From CAXXOK01 sp001604115 (GTDB lineage Bacteria; Bacillota; Clostridia; Christensenellales; Aristaeellaceae), in contig JAYFOV010000016.1 of the NCBI GenBank assembly GCA_034928535.1, positions 1 to 64,000 of the forward strand: a stretch of 64,000 nucleotides of DNA. The letters run 5' to 3'. This document shows, piece after piece, positions 1-7,797 of the stretch. Under the pieces are notes generated by a model that did no database searches, was not told where the DNA came from, and was given only the letters and a program-made list of their open reading frames with translations. Numbering within the stretch: the stretch's first letter is position 1; each line of letters begins with the position of its first letter. The position numbers and the translations under genes are program-made.

Positions 1-25
1 CCGCTGTCGGCTTCCATGCAGCCAT

Positions 26-3000
26 CTAGCGGTTTTCCAGCTGGATGGAAGGCTTCGCCGACTCCAGCGCATACACGCCCGCAGCCAAGGGCAGGCCTTC
101 CAGTTTTTGCAGTGCCTGCGCCTGCAACCGCTTGAGCTCGGTGATGTCCTGAATCACGGAGTAGATGCGCGCGGGACCCGTGGCGCTGCTGGGGAACAGC
201 ACATTATGGGAGCGCATCCAAAGCACGCGGCCATCCTTGTGGAAAACCCGGTACTCGATCGTATAGGGTTGCTGGGTATCCAGGAGCGCCTGAGACGATT
301 CGCGGAAGCGGGGCAGATCCTCCGGGTGCACGCCGACAAACGAATGCGTTGCATCATAGAGCGGCTCATCCTCGCCATAACCCACCATTTGGCGGTAGCC
401 GCCGCTCAGGTAGAGGATACGCTGGGTCGTGCCATGGATTTCAAACACGCCCAGCCCCACCATGAAATTATCCGAAAAAGCCTGAAACCGCGTCTGCTCG
501 TCCAGGTATCCTTCGCGCACCTTCATTTGCTCGTCGATTTCGTTAATGGCGGAAACCACCCGCTGCACTCGGCCGCTATCGTCCGCGATCAGCGTGGTGA
601 GGATGCGGCACCACATCGGCCGTCCGTCTTGATCGAGCATGCGCAAGGTCACAGCCGCGCTGCCGTGATCCAGCAGATTGTAGACGAACATGCGGAACAC
701 GCTCAGATCTGGAAGGTAAAAGTACGGCTCCAGATCTTTGTAGGAGGTGAGCCCCTGAAAATCAAACCCGCTGATGGCATAGCGTTTGAAGCCGCTGGAA
801 ATGCTGATTTCGTTCGTCTGCACATCCAGCTCCACCAGGGCTGTGCCAAGGTGCTCCATCATGGTCTGGTAGCGCGAGAACTCCTGCTGCTTGCGCTGCA
901 GCCACAGGTTTTCCTTGACCAGATCATCGGCATGCTTGCGCGCATTCACATCCGCGATGCACAGCAGATAAGCCTCGTCGGCGGTATCGCTTTGCGGCAG
1001 GCGGATGAAGGTGAAGGACGCCCAGTGATCCCGATGCGGCCCCAGATTGACTTGGCGCTCGGTCAGGTAATAACCGCCGGCCGCCTCACGCATGAGCTGG
1101 CGCAGATACCCGTCTGTAAAGATCAGGCTTTCCAGCTCCGTATCCGGCGCGGCGAGCATACGGCTCAGCATGGTTTGCAGGGTGGCAAGCGGCTGTTCCT
1201 CCGGCTGGGCGGACGGAAGGCAGCCCATGGTATAGACCGAACGCATAGTGCGCCGCGTCAGGTTCATTTCATACAGCCCGTTGTAAACGCTGCGCAGCAC
1301 CATCGCATAGGTGCTGAGCGCGCGGGACTGCTCAAACTCCTTTTGCTCCGTAACATCCGTAAAAGTAAAGCAGAATACGTCATTGGCGCCGGCTTTGCCA
1401 AGGTGGCGCAGCCGGGCTTCCAGCCAGGTGGGATTGCCATCGCGCACATGGATGTGCCGGCAGGTGAGCCGCTCGACCCTGCCGGAAGCCGCTGCATTGC
1501 GGCACACTGCCAGCAGCCTTGGGCGGTCGTCCGGGTGGATGGTGAGCAGCGCTTCCTGCGCGCCCTCAAACACCTGCTGCGGCGTGCAGCCAAACAGCTC
1601 GTAATACCCATCGTTGACCCGGCGCACCTCCAGCGTTTCACCGACCAGCTCATAAATTCCCATGCCGCCGATCATGCCGTTGAACAGCGCGTCCGCCTGC
1701 GGGCTTCCATCCCACAGGCAGGAGAGATCCACCGTGCCGCGCAGGATGGGCAGATCCGGATCCACTGGAACATCGCCCCCGGCGATGTACTGTGCGGCAT
1801 ACTCCGCGGTGGTCATGGGGCGGGCAAACAGGTAACCCTGCACATGATCGCAGCCGATGGAGCGCAAAAAGCTGAGCTGATCCCATGTTTCCACACCCTC
1901 GGCAATCACTGGCATGTGCAGCCATTTGGCCATGCGCACCACGCTGGTCAGGATGCTGGCGGCGCGGGGGTTTGTGTTTAGTTTAGCCAGAAAGCGCATG
2001 TCCAGCTTGAGCGCATCCACAGGCATATCCATCAGCACATTCAGGCTGCTGTAGCCGCTGCCAAAATCGTCCATCAGGATGGCAAAGCCTGCCGAGCGCA
2101 AACGGTCTATGCTTACAGCCAGATCCTCGGCGTAGGCGCTTTCGGTTATCTCCAGCCGGAGCTGCGCAGGGCTCAGGCCATGCTTTTGAAGCAGCTCCAG
2201 CAGCAAGGCGCACAGGTTGGGGTTGTACAGATCCACCCGGCTGATGTTGACCGATACGGGCAGCGAATAGTCCTGCGTTTTCCAGATGGCCAGCAGCTCG
2301 CACGCGCGCTCCCATACATAGTGATCCAGCTTTGCAATAAAGCCGTTGCGCTCAAAGAGCGGGACGAAGGTGCTGGGGGAGAGGAGCCCTTTGACAGGGT
2401 GCCGCCAGCGCACCAGCACCTCCGCGCTCACCGGATGCTGGTTGCCGGCGTTAAAAATCGGCTGCAGATAGATCTCAAACTGACGCTCGGCCAGCGCCTC
2501 CTCCATATCCTCCAGGATGGCGTTTTCATCCAGGAGGGATTGGCGCAGGTGATCGTCATACACCGCATACCGGCGCACGGCGTTGCCCTTGACGGTTTTG
2601 AGCGCCATCATGGCGCGGTCGCACATATGGTGCACCGGAACGTTGATGTTGCGCACCTGGTAAATGCCAAAGGACATGCGGATGTGGTAATCGATATTTT
2701 GCCGCTTGAGCGCATGGTCCATCAGGCGCACGATACGGTCCATATCCAGATATTTGAGCGGGAAGCAGGCAACAAAGTGATCGGCCTCCATGCGCGCGCA
2801 GGTGCCGATGTTGCGCAGCGTGCGCTCCAGCCCTTTGGCGATGGCGATGAGTACCCGGTCGCCCACTTCCTTGCCAAAGAGGTCATTGATGACCTTAAAG
2901 CGGTCAATATCCATCACCAGAATCACAAAGGAGGTATCCCGCGCCCTGCGCAGCAGCTCCGCAGTGCGCTGGTAAAACGCTTCCCGGTTGGTGATGCCTG

Positions 3001-4219
3001 TGAGCGCGTCATGCTCGGTACGGAAATACAGCTCACTGAGCATCTGCTCGGTGCGCAGCTCGTTTTCCTTTTCACGCGACACATCAATAAACACCGCACA
3101 GCAAAGCTTCCCCTGACCTATGGGGGATACGGACATGCGCATCCAACGGATGAAACCTTCTTTGGTAATGATGCGCAGCGACTCGTCGATGGCCTGCGGC
3201 TGCTTTTCGTATTTGGCAATGATCCGGTCGATCAGCGCATGGTCGCGGGGGTCAAGCAGCTGGTGAAAATCCAGCTCCATGATTCGGTCATACTCCTCGG
3301 CGGTATAGCCGCACATGTTGCGCAGTACCGAGTTGTAATAGACCAGCCGCGGTACGCCGGCCGCGACCTCATACACTGCAATGCCGCCGGGCACCGCATT
3401 CATGAGGGAATTCAGCTTCAGGTTGCTTTCCTGCAATGCATCCTCAGCCAGGCGCTGGGGGGTCACATCGGTCAGGTTGGCCAGGAAAACAGGCGACTCG
3501 TGCCCTTCGTAATGGATGGGTAACGCACGAAGGCGTAGCGCGACCAAACGCTGCTCATGCTGCATTTGCAGGGGGATGTCGATCGGCACGCCGCTGCGCA
3601 GGTTGCGGTGTATGGCATTCAAAATGGCGTCGGACTCCGGTTGGGGCAGGTGAGCCAGCAGGTCGCAGTCGCAGCTGCACGCCTCCCCCAGCAACAGTTC
3701 AACCCCCGCGGCAAACGCCGCGTTGATATACAGCGCATTCACTTTTTCATTTACAAAGGAAAACAAGCCCACGCCCGTGCCCACGCTGTCGATCATGGTA
3801 TGCAGCTGCAAAGCGCGACGCCGCTCGGTGCTGGCTGTGCAGACGTTATGCAGGCGAATGAGCTTGCCAAGCTGTATTTGCACTACGGAAGGCAACATAG
3901 GGCGGATGATCAGTTCATCCGCACCGGCTTCGCACGCTTGCACGATGTGCGGCAAATCGCCGCGATCCAAGCCAAGCCCCACGACGATGTGCTGCCCGGC
4001 GCTTTCTCGGCTGCGGATGGCCTGCAAAAGCGCGATGGAACGTTCAATGGATGCTTCCAGGTTGATGATCACGATGGCGGTATCAGGGTGCTCATCAAGA
4101 AAGGCAAGTGCATCTGCCTCGCTTGCCATGCGAACAACGGTATAGTCCGGCGCAAAGGGTGCCGCGGTAGGGAACCGTGCCGCATCGTCCAAAATGAGCA
4201 CAAAGCGTTGTTCGCTCAT
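26..4219 (-). CDS. Multi-PAS GGDEF/EAL signalling protein, probable c-di-GMP phosphodiesterase
   Basis: Cytoplasmic protein of 1397 residues with no membrane segment or signal peptide. Order seen: receiver-like domain (1-130), two PAS-like domains (about 135-390), a GGDEF-family domain (about 400-565), an EAL domain (about 580-830), then three or four PAS-like domains to the end. The cyclase signature reads MEADHF at 477-482 instead of GGDEF, and the receiver has Asn53 where the phospho-acceptor Asp is expected, so both look inactive. The EAL domain keeps EVL at 600, LEITES, DDFGSGYSS, LKLD, EGVET and QGYLF, so c-di-GMP hydrolysis is the likely activity, tuned by ligands of the PAS domains. 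The start at 4219 has an AGGGAG ribosome site; the longer frame to 4306 would begin inside the promoter. It is divergent from ppiB. Domain family is certain; enzymatic direction is inferred. Confidence 0.88.
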   Translation of the reverse strand: MSEQRFVLILDDAARFPTAAPFAPDYTVVRMASEADALAFLDEHPDTAIVIINLEASIERSIALLQAIRSRESAGQHIVVGLGLDRGDLPHIVQACEAGADELIIRPMLPSVVQIQLGKLIRLHNVCTASTERRRALQLHTMIDSVGTGVGLFSFVNEKVNALYINAAFAAGVELLLGEACSCDCDLLAHLPQPESDAILNAIHRNLRSGVPIDIPLQMQHEQRLVALRLRALPIHYEGHESPVFLANLTDVTPQRLAEDALQESNLKLNSLMNAVPGGIAVYEVAAGVPRLVYYNSVLRNMCGYTAEEYDRIMELDFHQLLDPRDHALIDRIIAKYEKQPQAIDESLRIITKEGFIRWMRMSVSPIGQGKLCCAVFIDVSREKENELRTEQMLSELYFRTEHDALTGITNREAFYQRTAELLRRARDTSFVILVMDIDRFKVINDLFGKEVGDRVLIAIAKGLERTLRNIGTCARMEADHFVACFPLKYLDMDRIVRLMDHALKRQNIDYHIRMSFGIYQVRNINVPVHHMCDRAMMALKTVKGNAVRRYAVYDDHLRQSLLDENAILEDMEEALAERQFEIYLQPIFNAGNQHPVSAEVLVRWRHPVKGLLSPSTFVPLFERNGFIAKLDHYVWERACELLAIWKTQDYSLPVSVNISRVDLYNPNLCALLLELLQKHGLSPAQLRLEITESAYAEDLAVSIDRLRSAGFAILMDDFGSGYSSLNVLMDMPVDALKLDMRFLAKLNTNPRAASILTSVVRMAKWLHMPVIAEGVETWDQLSFLRSIGCDHVQGYLFARPMTTAEYAAQYIAGGDVPVDPDLPILRGTVDLSCLWDGSPQADALFNGMIGGMGIYELVGETLEVRRVNDGYYELFGCTPQQVFEGAQEALLTIHPDDRPRLLAVCRNAAASGRVERLTCRHIHVRDGNPTWLEARLRHLGKAGANDVFCFTFTDVTEQKEFEQSRALSTYAMVLRSVYNGLYEMNLTRRTMRSVYTMGCLPSAQPEEQPLATLQTMLSRMLAAPDTELESLIFTDGYLRQLMREAAGGYYLTERQVNLGPHRDHWASFTFIRLPQSDTADEAYLLCIADVNARKHADDLVKENLWLQRKQQEFSRYQTMMEHLGTALVELDVQTNEISISSGFKRYAISGFDFQGLTSYKDLEPYFYLPDLSVFRMFVYNLLDHGSAAVTLRMLDQDGRPMWCRILTTLIADDSGRVQRVVSAINEIDEQMKVREGYLDEQTRFQAFSDNFMVGLGVFEIHGTTQRILYLSGGYRQMVGYGEDEPLYDATHSFVGVHPEDLPRFRESSQALLDTQQPYTIEYRVFHKDGRVLWMRSHNVLFPSSATGPARIYSVIQDITELKRLQAQALQKLEGLPLAAGVYALESAKPSIQLENR

Positions 4220-4277
4220 GGAGTCTCCCTTCTGCGCCTGTGGGAACGCCCTACACTGAAAGAGAAAGCCTGTGGGT

Positions 4278-4306
4278 ATTGTAACAAAAGCCCCGCGGGC
4301 TTTCAA
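4278..4306 (-). promoter_or_regulatory. Promoter of the GGDEF/EAL gene with a palindromic spacer
   Basis: On the minus strand TTGAAA (4306-4301) and TACAAT (4283-4278) are 17 bp apart. Most of the spacer is an inverted repeat, AAAGCCC-CGC-GGGCTTT (4287-4303), so a repressor or activator site may overlap the promoter. Confidence 0.6.
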
Positions 4307-4378
4307 GCTGATAATGGTTTCCGGAATTGATGCGATCTATGAAAAACCTTTCCCGTAACGCCGCAGACGCGCCAAGGC

Positions 4379-4406
4379 TTGCATGTTCGGCGGATTCTGC
4401 TATAAT
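4379..4406 (+). promoter_or_regulatory. Promoter of ppiB (extended -10)
   Basis: TTGCAT at 4379, 16-bp spacer, perfect TATAAT at 4401 preceded by TG (TGCTATAAT). The transcript would start about 50 bases before ppiB. Confidence 0.65.
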
Positions 4407-4468
4407 ACTTCCGTTATGGTGCACAGCAATGCAACGCGTTTGGCTGAACCACAGAAAGGATGATCTTT

Positions 4469-4984
4469 TTGCAGAACCCTACGTTTGAAATCACAATGCA
4501 AAACGGCGGCGTCCTCCAGGGCGAGCTGTACCCGGATATCGCGCCCCAGTCGGTGGGCAATTTCATTGCACTGGCTAACAGTGGCTTTTATGATGGGCTC
4601 ATCTTCCACCGTTGCATCCCTAGGTTTATGATCCAGGGCGGGTGCCCCAAGGGGCAGGGCACCGGTGGCCCGGGCTACCATATCAAGGGTGAGTTTGCCC
4701 AAAACGGTGTGCCAAACCCCATCAAGCACACAGTGGGCGTGCTGAGCATGGCGCGCAGTATGATGAAGGACAGCGCCGGATCCCAGTTTTTTGTGATGAC
4801 CAGCGATAGCCCCCACCTGGACGGCGCCTATGCCGCCTTTGGCAAGGTGCTTGCTGGCATGGATGTTGCCGAGGCGATCGTAAGCGTGCCGACCGACCGG
4901 AATGACCGCCCCACCGTACCGCAGGTGATCCAGTCCATTCGGGTGGAAACCAACGGGCAGGTGTATCCGTTCGACCAGCTGTAA
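4469..4984 (+). CDS. ppiB: Cyclophilin-type peptidyl-prolyl cis-trans isomerase
   Basis: Catalyses cis-trans isomerisation of X-Pro peptide bonds during protein folding. About 171 residues, a compact single-domain cyclophilin with no signal peptide, so cytoplasmic. The core motifs FHR, FMIQGG and the GTGGPGY segment are intact. The ATG at 4460 directly abuts the AGAAAGG ribosome site (zero spacing), whereas the in-frame TTG at 4469 is about 9 bases from it and gives an N-terminus like other bacterial cyclophilins; I therefore prefer TTG. It has its own extended -10 promoter and is followed by a strong hairpin at 5000-5029. Confidence 0.92.
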   Translation: MQNPTFEITMQNGGVLQGELYPDIAPQSVGNFIALANSGFYDGLIFHRCIPRFMIQGGCPKGQGTGGPGYHIKGEFAQNGVPNPIKHTVGVLSMARSMMKDSAGSQFFVMTSDSPHLDGAYAAFGKVLAGMDVAEAIVSVPTDRNDRPTVPQVIQSIRVETNGQVYPFDQL

Positions 4985-4999
4985 ACAAAGCGCTGTCTT

Positions 5000-5029
5000 G
5001 GGATGCGGCGGGTTTCTCCGCCGCATCCC
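5000..5029 (+). terminator. 12-bp hairpin after ppiB
   Basis: GGGATGCGGCGG and CCGCCGCATCCC form a perfect 12-bp stem with a 6-base loop, 16 bases after the ppiB stop. There is no T-run, so it may be a pause, a processing site or a weak terminator. I see no separate promoter for the next gene, so some read-through is likely. Confidence 0.5.
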
Positions 5030-5128
5030 GGACGCGCGCGTGCGCCGCAGGGTGAAAACCAACCTTGCGCTTGCCTCGGGGGAAGGGTGCGGCATGGCCG
5101 CGCAGCGTAAAAGATGCAACAGGAAACC

Positions 5129-7555
5129 ATGGAACTGCTTGCCCCTGCAGGCGATGAGGCGGCGCTGCGCGCGGCAGTCTGCGCCGGGGCGGATGCCGTC
5201 TATTTAGGCTATGCCAGCTTTGGCGCACGGGCCGCCGCTGCCAATTTTGATGCGGAGGCGCTTGCAAGCGCCATCGATTATGCGCACCGCTATCATGTGC
5301 GTGTGTATGTGACCGTCAACACCCTTGTGAAAGAAAACGAGCTTGAGCGGCTGTTTGCCGCGTTGAGCGCCATATATGAAGCCCGTGCCGATGCGGTGAT
5401 CGTACAGGACATGGGTGTTTTGCGCATGGCGCGGGATGCGTTCCCGGGTCTTGCTTTGCATGCCAGCACGCAAATGGCGCTGCACACGGCTGCAGGCGCG
5501 CGCTTTGCCGCCGAGCAGGGGGTGAGTCGCGTGGTGCTGGCACGGGAGTGCACGCTGGCGCAGGCGGCTGCCATCGCCAAAACGGGTATGCAGACGGAAG
5601 TCTTTGTGCATGGCGCGCTATGTGCCAGCGTGAGCGGTCAATGCCTTTTGTCCAGCATGGCGGGAGGGCGCAGCGGCAACCGCGGGCGCTGTGCCCAGCC
5701 GTGCAGGCAGGCTGTGACGCTGGCGGATCAGACCTCCGCGCTGTTGTCCATGAAAGATCAGTGTCTGCGGGATCGCCTGCCGGAGCTGCAGGCGGCCGGC
5801 GTAACATCCTTGAAGATCGAAGGCCGCCTGAAGCGTCCGGAGTATGTGGCGGTGGTCACCCAGCACTACCGCGCAGCGCTGGACGCCCTGGCCGCAGGGC
5901 GCTTCCGACCGATGGATTTGCAGGAGCGCGAAGCGCTGCTGCAAATCTTCCACCGCGGCGGGTTCACGGAAGGGCATCTGATGGGGCAGGAGGACGCCGA
6001 TTTGTGCGCGACCGAGCGCGTGGGGCACGGCGGCCTTGCCATCGGCAAGATCCTCTCCGTGCAGCGCGGGCTGGCAACGGCCGCCCTACAGCGCACCTTG
6101 AATGATGGCGACAGCCTGCGTGTGCAGGGCGCTGCGGATGTGGAGCTGCGCTATGCCGGGCATCCGCAGGCCATGCAAGCCACCCTGCGACTGCGCCCGG
6201 GGGAAACAGTGCGCGCGGGCGATGCACTGTACCGCACAGCCGATGCCTTGCAGCTTCAGGCTGCGCAGGCGCTCACGGAGCCAGCTATCCCCCTGTGGCT
6301 CACCGCCACGGTGTGCGCGGGCGAGCCGATCCGCTTGACGGCCACGGATGGCATCAGCACAGTGAGCGTTTCCGGAGATGCGGCACAAACGCCGCTCACA
6401 CACGCTTTGACCCGGGAAGCCATCGCCCGCCAGCTTGGCAAGCTGGGGGATACGCCTTTCCAGCTGCAGGCGGAGCCGCAGGTCAAGACGGATGCGGCGT
6501 TTGCTCCTGTGTCTGCATTGAACGCATTGCGGCGCGATGCGCTGGCGGCGCTGCTCACAGCGCGCTGCACTGCATTTTATGGCAAGGCAAAGGAAACGGC
6601 ACGCCTTGCGTGGGCGGCGGCGCAAGCCAGCCCAGGTATAGCGGCTTTGGCGCACAGAGAGGGATCGCTCCACGCCGCACCGGCGCCCGCAGCATGCACT
6701 GCGCTGTGTGAACCGTTTGTGAACACTGTGGCTGTGGCCTTTAGCCAGGCGGCTTGTGGGCAGGATTTTACAGCGGCAGGCGCGAACCTACTTTTGTATA
6801 CGCCCAAGGATTTGCGCCCCGCCGCGCTTGCGCCGGAGCTTGCGCAGCTGCCTGCGGGTGCGTGGGTGTGCCTGCCGCCGCAGCTGAGCGATGCGGCTTT
6901 TGGCGCGTTGCGGCCGTTGCTGGCTGCGCCGCCGCGCCCGCTGGGCGGGGTGGTGCTGGGCAGCGTTGGGCAGCTGGGCTTTTCCATTCCACTGCCCGTA
7001 GCGCTGGGGGATGGCGTACCCATCACCAACCGGCAGGCGGCGCTGGAGCTGCTGCGGCATGGCGTTGCGTTTTGCACGCTATGGCCGGAGCTTTCCCGTG
7101 AGGAGCTGGATGCGCTGCAACTGCAGCATTTTCCCAGCTTGCTGCGCGTCTATGGCCGCGAGCGTGTGATGCTGCTGAACCATTGCCCGGAGCGGGTACG
7201 GCTGGGGCTTGCCCACGGGCGCGCAGCATGCACCCTGTGCAAACCGGAGCACGCCGCCTGCGCCAGCGCCCGACCCGAGATGCGCGACAGGCGTGGTTAC
7301 ACCTTCCCATTGCTTAAATGCCGCACGCAGGAAGGCTGCGTGGTGGAAGTTTACAACGCACTGCCGACGGACCTTGCCCGGCAGGATGCGCGCCGCAGGG
7401 CGCTGGGCGCGGGCATGCTGCTTTCCTTTACCACGGAAAGCCATGCGGAGCAGGTGGAGATAACCGCCCGCTTTGCGACCCTTTCGCGCACCGGGCGAAG
7501 CGATCCCTCCAGCGAGCCGGCCACCGGAGGGCACTTCCTGCGAGGGGTGGAATGA
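5129..7555 (+). CDS. U32 family peptidase with C-terminal DUF3656-type region
   Basis: Protein of 808 residues. It opens with MELLAPAGD and carries the U32 signature near residues 157-180 (EVFVHGALC...SGQCLLSS, followed by GRCAQPCR), so the family call is firm. The C-terminal half is the long extension seen in larger U32 members. Some U32 proteins are collagenase-like peptidases; others, such as E. coli RlhA, act in hydroxylation of 23S rRNA and share this extended architecture. Which activity applies cannot be read from the sequence. Start chosen at ATG 5129 because AGGAAACC sits just upstream; the earlier ATG at 5114 lacks a site. It probably shares the ppiB transcript. Strongly GC-rich and Ala-rich. 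Confidence 0.88.
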   Translation: MELLAPAGDEAALRAAVCAGADAVYLGYASFGARAAAANFDAEALASAIDYAHRYHVRVYVTVNTLVKENELERLFAALSAIYEARADAVIVQDMGVLRMARDAFPGLALHASTQMALHTAAGARFAAEQGVSRVVLARECTLAQAAAIAKTGMQTEVFVHGALCASVSGQCLLSSMAGGRSGNRGRCAQPCRQAVTLADQTSALLSMKDQCLRDRLPELQAAGVTSLKIEGRLKRPEYVAVVTQHYRAALDALAAGRFRPMDLQEREALLQIFHRGGFTEGHLMGQEDADLCATERVGHGGLAIGKILSVQRGLATAALQRTLNDGDSLRVQGAADVELRYAGHPQAMQATLRLRPGETVRAGDALYRTADALQLQAAQALTEPAIPLWLTATVCAGEPIRLTATDGISTVSVSGDAAQTPLTHALTREAIARQLGKLGDTPFQLQAEPQVKTDAAFAPVSALNALRRDALAALLTARCTAFYGKAKETARLAWAAAQASPGIAALAHREGSLHAAPAPAACTALCEPFVNTVAVAFSQAACGQDFTAAGANLLLYTPKDLRPAALAPELAQLPAGAWVCLPPQLSDAAFGALRPLLAAPPRPLGGVVLGSVGQLGFSIPLPVALGDGVPITNRQAALELLRHGVAFCTLWPELSREELDALQLQHFPSLLRVYGRERVMLLNHCPERVRLGLAHGRAACTLCKPEHAACASARPEMRDRRGYTFPLLKCRTQEGCVVEVYNALPTDLARQDARRRALGAGMLLSFTTESHAEQVEITARFATLSRTGRSDPSSEPATGGHFLRGVE

Positions 7556-7797
7556 CGCATCCGGCGCAAACCGCTAAGGCTAGCCAGTTCGCCAAAGGCG
7601 CAATCGGCTCCGGTTGGGCAGGAGCGACCCGGCACCGCCCTGGGAAGCGCCGATATCAAGTATGACCGCCGCAGCCACACCCAAATGGCTGTGCGGCGGA
7701 TGAGAATGCAGGCACAAAGGCTGGCAACAGCCTCGGCGGGGGAGCGGCCGCGCCCCCCGCAGCGGACACCGCGGCATTGCATAAGGAGGAACACCAC
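7556..7797. other. Intergenic stretch before mutS2
   Basis: 242 bases without a convincing gene. It holds an imperfect hairpin (7666-7699, CCGCCGCA paired with TGCGGCGG plus an inner GCCA/TGGC) without a T-run, and the AAGGAGG ribosome site of mutS2. No promoter stands out. Confidence 0.4.

Noticed and set aside
107..4330. Long plus-strand open frames (624, 447 and 257 residues) opposite the PAS/GGDEF/EAL gene
   Set aside because: Antisense shadows caused by high GC and codon bias; compositions rich in His, Gln and Ala, no motifs, no ribosome sites.
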